In this document: positions 1-6,382 of the stretch, piece by piece | Layout of the letters: each line of letters begins with the position of its first letter | How positions within the stretch are numbered: the first letter of the stretch is position 1 | NCBI GenBank assembly: GCA_023391535.1 | Contig: JAEWAU010000098.1 | Span: forward strand, 1 to 7,086 | Reading direction: 5' to 3' | Length of the DNA: 7,086 nucleotides | Source: Bacillota bacterium | Lineage (GTDB): Bacteria; Bacillota; Clostridia; Oscillospirales; Ethanoligenentaceae | Notes under the pieces: model-generated | The model's database searches: none | The model's input: the letters and a program-made list of their open reading frames with translations, nothing else | Told to the model about the DNA's origin: nothing | Position numbers and translations under genes: made by a program

Positions 1-102
1 GCTGATCGCCGCGCGCCGCATCCGTTTCCCGCCCTCCTGTTCCGGCGCCGCGCGCGCCGGGGGAGGGGGACGGCGCATCATTTAATCAAAGGAGAAATTG
101 GA
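1..102. other. Unassigned sequence upstream of the DUF3006-like gene
   Basis: Very G+C-rich stretch with no recognisable gene. A plus-strand frame is open from the window edge to a TAA at 83-85, but its translation is low-complexity Gly/Arg/Ala and does not look like a protein. A second plus frame has a TGA at 3-5, which could equally be the end of an upstream gene. DUF3006-type genes often follow a metallo-beta-lactamase-fold or ComEC-like gene, but nothing here shows that. The only clear signal is the GGAG ribosome binding site at 91-94 belonging to the next gene. Confidence 0.3.
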
Positions 103-366
103 ATGGAAACATCGGTCAGTCATCTCAGGCTTTGCAAAGTGGAACAATTTGAGGACGCGTACGCGGTTCTTACGGACAGCGCCGGCAGGCGTTACGACGT
201 GCGCCGCGAGACGCTTCCGCCGGATACGCGCCCCGGCGATCTGTTCCATGAAGCCGGCGGCGCTTTCACGTTGGATGAAAAAGCCACGCAGGCTCAGCGC
301 GAAAAAGATCGCCGGATTCGCGCAAAGCTTCAGGAAAGCGCGAAATCGGCGGCGAAAAGCGCCTGA
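103..366 (+). CDS. Small DUF3006-like protein
   Basis: An 87-residue protein with no signal peptide or membrane segment, so probably cytoplasmic. Its layout matches DUF3006 proteins of Firmicutes. There is an N-terminal strand pair around an acidic position (E14, E17) leading to the AVL strand at 21-23. An 'LPP...PGD' element spans about 38-46, followed by an F-T-L-D-E strand at 55-59. The tail from about 60 to 87 is charged, Lys/Arg/Ala/Glu-rich and probably helical. The ATG at 103 is chosen because a good GGAG site (91-94) lies 8 bases upstream; the frame is open further upstream but reads as nonsense. Biochemical function of this family is unknown to me; members often sit beside metallo-beta-lactamase-fold or ComEC genes. 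Transcription probably ends at one of the hairpins at 424-470 or 538-578. Identity is by pattern recognition, not alignment. Confidence 0.75.
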   Translation: METSVSHLRLCKVEQFEDAYAVLTDSAGRRYDVRRETLPPDTRPGDLFHEAGGAFTLDEKATQAQREKDRRIRAKLQESAKSAAKSA

Positions 367-404
367 TAGAAATATCCGATTGAAAATCCGTGTGAACGCG
401 CGCG

Positions 405-420
405 GTGCGGGCGCCCGCAC
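405..420. repeat. Perfect 16-bp GC palindrome
   Basis: GTGCGGGCGCCCGCAC reads the same on both strands. It lies 39 bases after the stop of the DUF3006-like gene and just before the next hairpin. It could be a cruciform or protein-binding site, but in G+C-rich DNA it may be chance. Confidence 0.4.
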
Positions 421-423
421 GGA

Positions 424-470
424 AAAATCCGCGGCAAAAAGCTTTTTCTTCGGGTTTTGGCGCGGATTTT
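424..470 (+). terminator. Long hairpin downstream of the DUF3006-like gene
   Basis: The outer stem AAAATCCGCG (424-433) pairs perfectly with CGCGGATTTT (461-470). After one mismatch (434/460), CAAAA (435-439) pairs with TTTTG (455-459), leaving a 15-base loop. The 3' arm itself ends in four T, with no longer T-tract after it. It is placed to end transcription of the gene at 103-366. Its outer arms resemble those of the hairpin at 2150-2200, suggesting a shared element type. Confidence 0.5.
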
Positions 471-537
471 AGCCGCACGTATCGCGGAGAATCGTATCCG
501 AGCGCTTCGGATTCCGGCCTCCGGATAGAATATCGGG

Positions 538-578
538 GATACCGCAAAACGGACACGCTTTTTGCGGTATCTTTTTTT
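538..578 (+). terminator. Rho-independent terminator
   Basis: A perfect 12-bp stem, GATACCGCAAAA (538-549) with TTTTGCGGTATC (560-571), has a 10-base loop and is followed directly by seven T (572-578). This is a textbook plus-strand intrinsic terminator. The nearest upstream plus-strand gene is the DUF3006-like gene, 171 bases away, so it is either a backup terminator or the end of a short untranslated RNA. Confidence 0.85.
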
Positions 579-650
579 ATCCGATTTTATCCGATTCGGG
601 TCCGTTCCCGTGTTTTTTTGTAAATTATTTTTGAATTTTGCCGCGTTCGG

Positions 651-679
651 TTGATTTTTCCCCGCTCCAAACGTAAAAT
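651..679 (+). promoter_or_regulatory. Sigma-A-like promoter for the sedolisin gene
   Basis: A -35 box TTGATT (651-656), a 17-base spacer and a -10 box TAAAAT (674-679). The region is locally AT-rich and follows a terminator. The predicted start near 686 leaves a leader of about 125 bases before the ATG at 811, in which I see no strong structure. No competing promoter of similar quality was found between 579 and 810. Confidence 0.55.
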
Positions 680-810
680 GAAAGCAGAAACCGTTTGCGC
701 GTCTCCGGCGGCCCTCAAAAAACCGGAATACGCGCGGTTACATAACGACCTTTTACTCCGGCACGCCCGCTTTTCCCAAAATCCGCATTTCTCCAAAGAG
801 GTGCTTACGC

Positions 811-2115
811 ATGAAGCTCAGGCAAATCGTTCCGCGCGTCTGCGCGCCGCTGCTGGCGGCTGCGCTGGTGCTCGCAATGGCGCAGGGTTCGGCGGTATCC
901 TCCGTTCCCACGCTCAAAAAGGTCCGTCCCCTCACGGCCGTCGAACCCATCCGCACCGGAAGGTTTGATTCCTCCGATTCGTTCGCCGGCTATACTCCGG
1001 CGCAGATCCGCAAAGCGTACGGCCTCGATAAGCTCACCGGCACCGGCAGCGGGCAGACCATCGCCATTGTGGAATCGTACGGCGATCCCACCCTGCAAAG
1101 CGACCTGAGCGAGTTCGATACGAAGTACGGCCTCCCCGCCGCCGATCTCACCGTTTTGAGCGTGGGCTCTCCCTCCGGCGGCGCCGATTCGAGCGATCTC
1201 GAGGGCTGGGCGGAAGAAACGGCAATGGACGTGGAATGGGCGCACGCCATGGCGCCCGGAGCCAAGCTGCTCGTCTATACGACCCTCTCCGAGGATTCGG
1301 ACCAGCTGCTGGCCGCCATGGATGAGGCTTCGGCCAGCGGCGCGGGCGTCGTCTCCATGAGCTGGGGAGCATCCGAGAGCGGTGACAGCTCCTATTACGA
1401 TTCGCACTTTGCAAGCGGCATCGCCTATGTCGCCTCCGCGGGGGACGACGGCGCCGAAAACATCTGGCCCGCCGCTTCCCCCAAAGTGATTGCCGTGGGC
1501 GGAACAACGCTCAACCTCACCTCTTCGGGCGCGCGCCGCTCCGAATACGGGTGGTATCTCTCCGGCGGAGGCATTTCAAGAGTCGAAGCCGAGCCGAGCT
1601 GGCAGTCGGCCATGGGTCTGCTTGCGTTTTACCGCATCCGCATGTTCCGGCGCAACCCCTCGGTTTCGGGCCGCCGGCTGATACCGGACGTTTCCTTTGA
1701 CGCCGACCCCGATACGGGCGTTTCCGTCTATTGCTCCTACGCGCAGAGCGACAGCAACACGGAGCAACCCGGCTGGTTTGTCATCGGCGGCACGAGCCTC
1801 GGCGCGCCGTGCTGGGGCGGCGTCATTGCCGTTCTCGATTCGTCTGGAGAGCGCGTCGCCGGCGCTTCCTCGCTGTACACGGCGGCGGGCGGTTCGGCTT
1901 ATACCAATTCCAAGCATGCGTTTTACGACGTGGTGGGCGGCTTCAACGGCTATGCGGCCACGCCGGGCTACGATCTTGTCACCGGCCTCGGCAGCCCGCA
2001 GGCCAATCAGCTCGCAGCAGCGCTGCAATCCGTTTCCCTCTCCGCCGCGAAAACGGCGAAGGGCAGCACCGCGCCGGGTTCTACGGCGGCAAAAGCGGCC
2101 GCGCGCCGGCGCTGA
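811..2115 (+). CDS. Secreted sedolisin-family (S53) serine-carboxyl peptidase without a long propeptide
   Basis: A 434-residue protein. Residues 1 to about 25-30 form a signal peptide: K2/R4/R9, a hydrophobic core around 12-24 and Ala-rich candidate cleavage sites. The catalytic domain starts near 58 with the 'YTPAQIRKAYG' N-terminus typical of mature sedolisins. All catalytic elements are visible: E136 and D140 (the E-x-x-x-D pair), oxyanion D212 in 'AGDDGA', and nucleophile S329 in 'GGTSLGAP'. The C-terminal D373-V374 and D388 in 'GYDLVTGLG' match the family calcium site. Sedolisins normally carry a propeptide of about 170-200 residues; here only about 30 residues separate the signal peptide from the mature start. 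The C-terminal tail from about 408 is Ala/Ser/Thr/Lys-rich and ends in Arg-Arg-Arg, with no sorting signal. AGAGGTG (797-803) is the ribosome binding site. Family members are mostly acid-active endopeptidases or tripeptidyl peptidases; specificity here cannot be read. Confidence 0.93.
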   Translation: MKLRQIVPRVCAPLLAAALVLAMAQGSAVSSVPTLKKVRPLTAVEPIRTGRFDSSDSFAGYTPAQIRKAYGLDKLTGTGSGQTIAIVESYGDPTLQSDLSEFDTKYGLPAADLTVLSVGSPSGGADSSDLEGWAEETAMDVEWAHAMAPGAKLLVYTTLSEDSDQLLAAMDEASASGAGVVSMSWGASESGDSSYYDSHFASGIAYVASAGDDGAENIWPAASPKVIAVGGTTLNLTSSGARRSEYGWYLSGGGISRVEAEPSWQSAMGLLAFYRIRMFRRNPSVSGRRLIPDVSFDADPDTGVSVYCSYAQSDSNTEQPGWFVIGGTSLGAPCWGGVIAVLDSSGERVAGASSLYTAAGGSAYTNSKHAFYDVVGGFNGYAATPGYDLVTGLGSPQANQLAAALQSVSLSAAKTAKGSTAPGSTAAKAAARRR

Positions 2116-2149
2116 TCTTTCATCCGGCCGGAAAGGCATCCGCAAGTTG

Positions 2150-2200
2150 AAAAAATCCGCTTCAAAGCCCCTCGGGAAAGGCTTTGAAGCGGATTTCTTT
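2150..2200. terminator. Bidirectional terminator between convergent genes
   Basis: A perfect 17-bp stem (2153-2169 with 2180-2196) and a 10-base loop containing TCGGG. The forward side is followed by a pyrimidine-rich CTTTCTCTCT. On the minus strand the stem is followed by T residues (complement of A at 2150-2152). It sits between the stop codons of the sedolisin gene (2115) and the convergent pepC (2237), the usual place for a shared terminator. Confidence 0.85.
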
Positions 2201-2236
2201 CTCTCTGTACGGTTCCGGACCGGATATCCGGAGCCG

Positions 2237-3589
2237 TCAATACATCGCGTCCCACGGGTACACTTCCACCGGCTCCTGCTTGAGAAGTTCCAGCTGCGCC
2301 TCCGAAAGATACTTGCGGTCGATGGCACATTCCAGAACATAGTTGTCAAAGAAGCCGTCGCCCATTACGAAAATGCCCTTGTTGTGCTTTTCGTCGCCCC
2401 AGCTGTTCTCCACCTTCCAGCGGTCGGGCTTGCCGTCCGAGATGTTCACGCCGGTGAACACCATGGCGTGCTCGCAGTGGATATCGCGGAAGTCGAGCAT
2501 CTCGGCCTTGCTCATATGCAGGTCCACGCCCAGAAGCTGTTCGTAGTTGTAAAGGCCCTCGTCGAAAATCTCCAGGTCTCGGTTGCTCATGCGCGTCACG
2601 TTGCAGCCGAACCAGACGGGTTCCCCATCCTCCAGCGTGCGCACCGTCATTTTCTTGACGTCTTCGAGCGGCAGGTCGAGCACCACCTGCTCGGATACGC
2701 CGTAGATATTCGCCATATACGGCTTCAGGCGGTAGAGCCCGCCGGGCTTCCTGCCGTGGGAGGGGAAATTGCCCACGAGCACGAGGTCGTCGAGCGAGCT
2801 TTCCGCAATGCTTTTATAGAACACCTGCGGCGTCTGTTTTTCCAGCCGATGGTACTTTTTGTCCTTATCGAGGTATTCGTATGTAAAGGAAAGCGGAGGC
2901 TGCCCCAGCATCCGGCACAGCATGCCGTAAACGCCGCGCAGCATCCCGCGTTTCGCTTCGCGGATCTCGCCGGCCGGTTTGCCCGCGTGCAGCATCCCGC
3001 GAAGGGTTACGGCGTCCTTGCGCACCTTGGTGGCCAGCAGGTCGGTCAGCGTGCCGGCCTCCTCGCTGTCCTTGGTTTCGGGCATAACCTCCCGCGGCAC
3101 CACGCCGTACTTCTTCACAAGCTCGCGCAGGTACTGCCAGGTTCCGCCCTGTTCCACCGCACTGTCCAGCAGGAACAGCAGCTCGCGGTCGAGCAGCTCC
3201 CGGTCCCCAAACGCAATCACCGCTTCATAAAAGTTGTTCGCCTTCTCAAGCTTATCGTAAAACGTGGTGTAGTTCTGGGAAAGCTCAAATTTTTCAAGAT
3301 CCGCGCCGAGCTTGGCCGCCGCTTTGCGCTTGAGCAGGTTCAGCCCCGCAAACGCCCAGCAGCGTCCGCTTTTCTTCTGGTTCGTGATCTTCACGGCGGG
3401 CAGCTCCACCGAAAACACGCTGCGCGCGCGCTTCACGGCGTCGGCGTTCAGCGCGGCGTTCTTCACTCCATTGTGAACGATGATGCTCTCCATCAGTTTG
3501 GCGTTCGGGTCGCCGGCGTAGCCCTGCGCGAATTCCCTCAGCATCCCCTCTGTCAGGGACCGTTCCTCAAACTCCTTGTTCATTTCCAT
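2237..3589 (-). CDS. pepC: Aminopeptidase C / bleomycin hydrolase (C1B cysteine peptidase)
   Basis: A 450-residue cytosolic papain-fold aminopeptidase that trims N-terminal residues from peptides, normally a hexameric barrel with its active sites inside. The catalytic set is complete: oxyanion Q71 and nucleophile C77 in 'QKKSGRCWAFA', H374 in 'CEHAMVFTGV', and N395 in 'VENSWG'. Length and N-terminal 'KITNQKKSGRCWAF' context are typical of the family. The C-terminal arm, which reaches into the active site in homologues and sets aminopeptidase specificity, is recognisable as 'YPWDAMY' but ends early compared with the longer 'PWDPMG...' tails known elsewhere. No signal peptide is present. The ATG at 3589 has a GGAGG site (3599-3603 on the plus strand) 9 bases upstream; a second in-frame ATG lies two codons in. 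It follows the C39-like gene by 92 bases with no clear terminator, so cotranscription is possible. Confidence 0.96.
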   Translation of the reverse strand: MEMNKEFEERSLTEGMLREFAQGYAGDPNAKLMESIIVHNGVKNAALNADAVKRARSVFSVELPAVKITNQKKSGRCWAFAGLNLLKRKAAAKLGADLEKFELSQNYTTFYDKLEKANNFYEAVIAFGDRELLDRELLFLLDSAVEQGGTWQYLRELVKKYGVVPREVMPETKDSEEAGTLTDLLATKVRKDAVTLRGMLHAGKPAGEIREAKRGMLRGVYGMLCRMLGQPPLSFTYEYLDKDKKYHRLEKQTPQVFYKSIAESSLDDLVLVGNFPSHGRKPGGLYRLKPYMANIYGVSEQVVLDLPLEDVKKMTVRTLEDGEPVWFGCNVTRMSNRDLEIFDEGLYNYEQLLGVDLHMSKAEMLDFRDIHCEHAMVFTGVNISDGKPDRWKVENSWGDEKHNKGIFVMGDGFFDNYVLECAIDRKYLSEAQLELLKQEPVEVYPWDAMY

Positions 3590-3681
3590 CGGTTCGTTCC
3601 TCCATGCGTTTTATATAAAAATGAAAATACGGCTTTTTCGGCCCGGCCGCGGAATGTTTTTCTTTCTTCTCCGCTCCGCTT

Positions 3682-4335
3682 TCAGCTCTTCCAGAAGCGG
3701 ACAAAACCGCCGTCCCGTTTCGTGCCGATGAGCCATTGCGTCAGGTTCACCTGTTTTTCCAGCCCGTCGTCCAGAATTCCGGCGATCCAATCGCCGTCCT
3801 CCCGGTTCTCGAGCACCGTGATCGTCACCCAATGCCAGTCGTCCAGCTCGGGTTCCCCGCCGTTGTGCAGGTTTAAAAACGCCACGGGTCGGTCGTTTTG
3901 CAGCGCTTCGCCGATAAAACGGGCCATTTGCGCGGCGTCGGGCCTGCCGCGCGGGTCGGCCGGAATATCGCAGCTTTCGATATGCAGTTCCAGGGAAGCC
4001 GCGTGCGCATAGGCGCGCAAGCCCTGGATAAACTGCGCTGTGGAAGAAACGCCGTGCATCGTCGGCTTCACATACCGCCACAAAAGCTGCATCCACTGAA
4101 GCGCCTGCCCGCTCGTGGCGGCCGCGCCCCCCTCCGCAGCGCCGAAAAGCCCGGAGTCTGCCTGTTCGCAGTTCTCCAGGTAGTAGAGGATCGCCGCGGC
4201 GTTCGTGGGCCCGCAGCCCGAAAGGCGCTGCCAGCGGGTCGGATACCACGCCTGCCGGAACCCGTTGCACAAAGCGCCTGTCGTTTCATCGTAAATGCGG
4301 TATAAGCCCGGATGCCGGATTAAAACCTTCTCCAA
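3682..4335 (-). CDS. C39-like cysteine-peptidase-fold protein, function unknown
   Basis: A 217-residue protein without signal peptide or membrane segment. It contains the parts of a papain/C39-like site: Q36 ahead of C41 in 'QRLSGCGPTNAAAIL', H168 in 'DDWHWVTITVLE', and D189/D190 in 'AGILDDG' as the likely third residue. The order Gln-Cys-His-Asp and the Cys at the start of a helix fit the family, but substrate and function are unknown to me. It is not fused to an ABC transporter as bacteriocin-processing C39 domains are. The start is TTG at 4335: there is no in-frame ATG until residue 82, and the domain needs the N-terminal segment. A purine-rich GGTGGAAAGGAAGG immediately precedes the TTG; the AAAGG part is rather close (about 4 bases). 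It lies between the ANTAR gene (70-base gap) and pepC. Existence is well supported by residue pattern; the exact start less so. Confidence 0.8.
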   Translation of the reverse strand: MEKVLIRHPGLYRIYDETTGALCNGFRQAWYPTRWQRLSGCGPTNAAAILYYLENCEQADSGLFGAAEGGAAATSGQALQWMQLLWRYVKPTMHGVSSTAQFIQGLRAYAHAASLELHIESCDIPADPRGRPDAAQMARFIGEALQNDRPVAFLNLHNGGEPELDDWHWVTITVLENREDGDWIAGILDDGLEKQVNLTQWLIGTKRDGGFVRFWKS

Positions 4336-4405
4336 CCTTCCTTTCCACCGCCTTTCTCTTTGTATTTTGCCCGGATAAAACGTTTGCAGACTTCCCGTTC
4401 CGTAT

Positions 4406-4978
4406 TCATGCGGGATTTTCCTGCCGTCCCTCCGGTTCGTGCGCCTGCCTCTCCCGTTCGAGAGCCCGGATCACCGCCTGCGACATCACGTCGCGCGGCA
4501 TCCGCTTATCCATGCTCAGCTTCTGGATATACCGGTGTGCCTGCGGTTCCGTCCAGTTTTTCTGCTGCATCAGCATCAGCTTTGCCTTTTCAAAAATCCC
4601 CGCCGGGCCGCTGCTCACGCGCACCACCAATTTGATGGATTGTGTAAGCGCTTCCTTTGTGAGCGGTTTGGAGAGGATCGTCACGCCCGTGCCGTCGAGC
4701 GCCTCGTGCGTATCCGCGAGGTCCACCCGGTCCACCACGATCATAACGCCTTTCACGCCGCTTTCCGCGAGGCCTTCGGCCAGCTCCACGGTATTTTCAT
4801 CCGGCACCCTGCCGGCGAGGAGCACCGCCTGATAATCCACAAGGCTCGTTTTGCGTCTTGCCTCGGCCCCCGTCACCGCCTGGGAACCCTGCATTTCCGG
4901 CGCCAAAAGGGCCAGCAGATGCACCCCGAAATCGCGCTGGCCGCAGACGAGCAGCAGGCCTTCACCCAAAACAATCAC
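4406..4978 (-). CDS. ANTAR-domain regulator with degenerate receiver
   Basis: A 190-residue probable RNA-binding antiterminator. Residues about 8-120 have a response-regulator receiver fold pattern, and residues about 125-175 match an ANTAR three-helix domain ('IFEKAKLMLMQQ', 'TEPQAHRYIQKLSMD', 'MPRDVMSQAVI'). ANTAR proteins bind paired hairpins in leader RNAs and prevent termination. The receiver lacks its chemistry: the acidic pair after strand 1 is replaced by C12-G13, the phospho-acceptor position in 'YQAVLLAGRVP' is A55, and the Ser/Thr after strand 4 is missing, while K104 ('SKPLT') remains. Phosphorylation is therefore unlikely. It lies 84 bases after glnA in the same direction; ANTAR regulators next to glnA are a recurring arrangement in clostridia (NitR-like). 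The start is GTG at 4978, but the GAGGG site (plus strand 4981-4985) is only 2 bases away, so TTG at 4969 is an alternative. Confidence 0.9.
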   Translation of the reverse strand: MIVLGEGLLLVCGQRDFGVHLLALLAPEMQGSQAVTGAEARRKTSLVDYQAVLLAGRVPDENTVELAEGLAESGVKGVMIVVDRVDLADTHEALDGTGVTILSKPLTKEALTQSIKLVVRVSSGPAGIFEKAKLMLMQQKNWTEPQAHRYIQKLSMDKRMPRDVMSQAVIRALERERQAHEPEGRQENPA

Positions 4979-5062
4979 ATCCCTCGAAGGTTCGGCGCCG
5001 GGGCTTTGCCCGCCCGCGCGCCGGTTTGCCGTTTCTTGGCGCTTCCGGAGGCCGCCGCGCCG

Positions 5063-6382
5063 TCACAGGACGCTCAGGTAGCGCTTCAGCTCCCAGTCGC
5101 TCACTTCACGGCAATACTGCTGCCATTCGTTGCGCTTGATGTTGAGGTAACTTGTGAAGGCGTGCTCGCCCAGCGTGGCGCGCAGAAGCGGGTCGGCCGC
5201 AAGGGCGCTCAGCGCGTCGCCGAGCGATTCCGGCAGCCGGCATATTCCGGCGGCCTTGCGCTCCTGCTCCGTGAGTACCTGCGGGTCGGTTTTCGCTTCC
5301 TCCGGCGGTTCGGTGCCCTGTTCGATGCCCTCCATGCCAGCCTCCAGCAGCGCGGCCAGAAGCAGGTACGGGTTGCAGGTGGCGTCGGGGCTGAGCAGTT
5401 CCAGCACGGCGTCGCCGCCGCGGAACGAAGGTACCCGGATGAGCGGGCTGCGCGTGCGGCGCGACCAGGTGGCGAAGCTGGGCGCCTCGTTTCCGGGCAC
5501 CAGCCGCTTATAGGAGTTCACGATGGGGTTGGCCAGCGCCGTGATGCCGGCGATATGCGCCAGAATCCCGCCGATGAACCGGTGTGCGGTTTCGGAGAGC
5601 TTCAGCGGGTCGTCCGCGTCGTAAAAAGCGTCCTGCCCGTCTTTGTAAAGCCGCATGTTGATGTGCATCCCGCTGCCCGCTTCCTCGCGCAGCGGCTTGG
5701 GCATGAACGTCGCGTGAAGGCCGTGTTTCTGCGCGATGATCTTGACGGCCATTTTGAACGTCATGATGTTGTCGGCGGTCTTCACGGCCTCGTCATGCCG
5801 GAAATCGATCTCGTGCTGCCCGGCCGCCACCTCGTGATGGCTCGATTCGATGAGGAAGCCCATGGTTTCAAGCACCAAACACATCTCGCGCCGCGCGTCC
5901 TCGCCGAGGTCGATGGGTGCGAGGTCGAAATAGCTCGCCGTGTCGTGCGTCTGGGTGGTGGGAAGCCCCATATCATCGGTGTGGAACAGGAAAAATTCGC
6001 ATTCCGGCCCCACATTGAAGGTGTATCCCTTCGCCGCCGCCTTCAGAACCGCGCGCTTGAGGATATGGCGCGGGTCGCCTTCGAAAGGCGTGCCGTCCGG
6101 CAGGCAGACGTCGCTGATAAAACGCGCCACGCGCCCCTGCTGGGGCCGCCAGGGCATCATGTTGAGCGTTTCGAGCTCGGGCACGAGCAGCATGTCGGAT
6201 TCTTCCATGCGCGCGAAGCCTTCGACGGAGGAACCGTCGAACAGCACGCCGTCCAGCGCCTGTTCGATATTGCTCTCGTTCACCGCGATATTCTTCATCA
6301 CGCCGCTGATATCGGTGAACTGCATGCGGATAAATTTCACGTCGTTGTCTTCAACAAAATGCAGTACGTCTTCGCGATCCAT
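5063..6382 (-). CDS. glnA: Type I glutamine synthetase, divergent active site
   Basis: A 439-residue cytosolic enzyme that makes glutamine from glutamate, ammonia and ATP; family members are dodecamers. Visible motifs: 'FDGSSVEGF' with D49; R58, matching the feedback-inhibition Arg of the Bacillus enzyme; metal ligands E127 and E129 in 'GPECEFF'; 'HHEVAAGQHEIDF' with E184 and E191; 'GSGMHIN' with H240; 'NSYKRLVPGNEAP' with R293 and E299; and R311/R316. There is no type I-beta adenylylation insert, and the C-terminus 'VSDWELKRYL' is Bacillus-like, so type I-alpha. Oddities against the Bacillus enzyme as I recall it: 'PGYEAP' is 'PGNEAP', 'NRSP' is 'TRSP', and two Arg of the 'TRxExRS' segment are V326 and L330. 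The frame is open to an ATG at 6463, but the ATG at 6382 has the family N-terminus and a strong ribosome site, so I start there. It precedes the ANTAR gene. Confidence 0.95.
   Translation of the reverse strand: MDREDVLHFVEDNDVKFIRMQFTDISGVMKNIAVNESNIEQALDGVLFDGSSVEGFARMEESDMLLVPELETLNMMPWRPQQGRVARFISDVCLPDGTPFEGDPRHILKRAVLKAAAKGYTFNVGPECEFFLFHTDDMGLPTTQTHDTASYFDLAPIDLGEDARREMCLVLETMGFLIESSHHEVAAGQHEIDFRHDEAVKTADNIMTFKMAVKIIAQKHGLHATFMPKPLREEAGSGMHINMRLYKDGQDAFYDADDPLKLSETAHRFIGGILAHIAGITALANPIVNSYKRLVPGNEAPSFATWSRRTRSPLIRVPSFRGGDAVLELLSPDATCNPYLLLAALLEAGMEGIEQGTEPPEEAKTDPQVLTEQERKAAGICRLPESLGDALSALAADPLLRATLGEHAFTSYLNIKRNEWQQYCREVSDWELKRYLSVL

Noticed and set aside
576..595. Tandem direct repeat TTTATCCGAT x2 just after the terminator
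   Set aside because: Only two 10-base copies, partly made of the terminator T-tract. No link to an origin or binding site can be supported.
1576..2349. Minus-strand frame of 257 codons opposite the sedolisin C-terminus
   Set aside because: Arg-rich, no motif, crosses the terminator hairpin and lies opposite an intact S53 catalytic domain.
3604..3681. Possible promoter or terminator between the C39-like gene and pepC
   Set aside because: An AT-rich TATATAAAA-like sequence on the minus strand could serve as a -10 box, but no acceptable -35 lies at the right distance. The short GGCC-rich palindrome has no usable loop or T-tract.
1697..4012. Long plus-strand open frame (771 codons) running from the sedolisin gene across pepC
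   Set aside because: It runs through a clear bidirectional terminator and opposite pepC with its full catalytic set. Its composition is that of a shadow frame.
3611..4270. Minus-strand frame of 219 codons overlapping the C39-like gene
   Set aside because: It is Arg/Gly-rich without motifs; the overlapping frame at 3682-4335 has the ordered Gln-Cys-His-Asp pattern.
4979..5062. GC-rich inverted repeats between glnA and the ANTAR gene as an attenuator
   Set aside because: Stems such as GCGCC/GGCGC exist, but no T-tract follows and several equal folds are possible, as expected by chance in such G+C-rich DNA.
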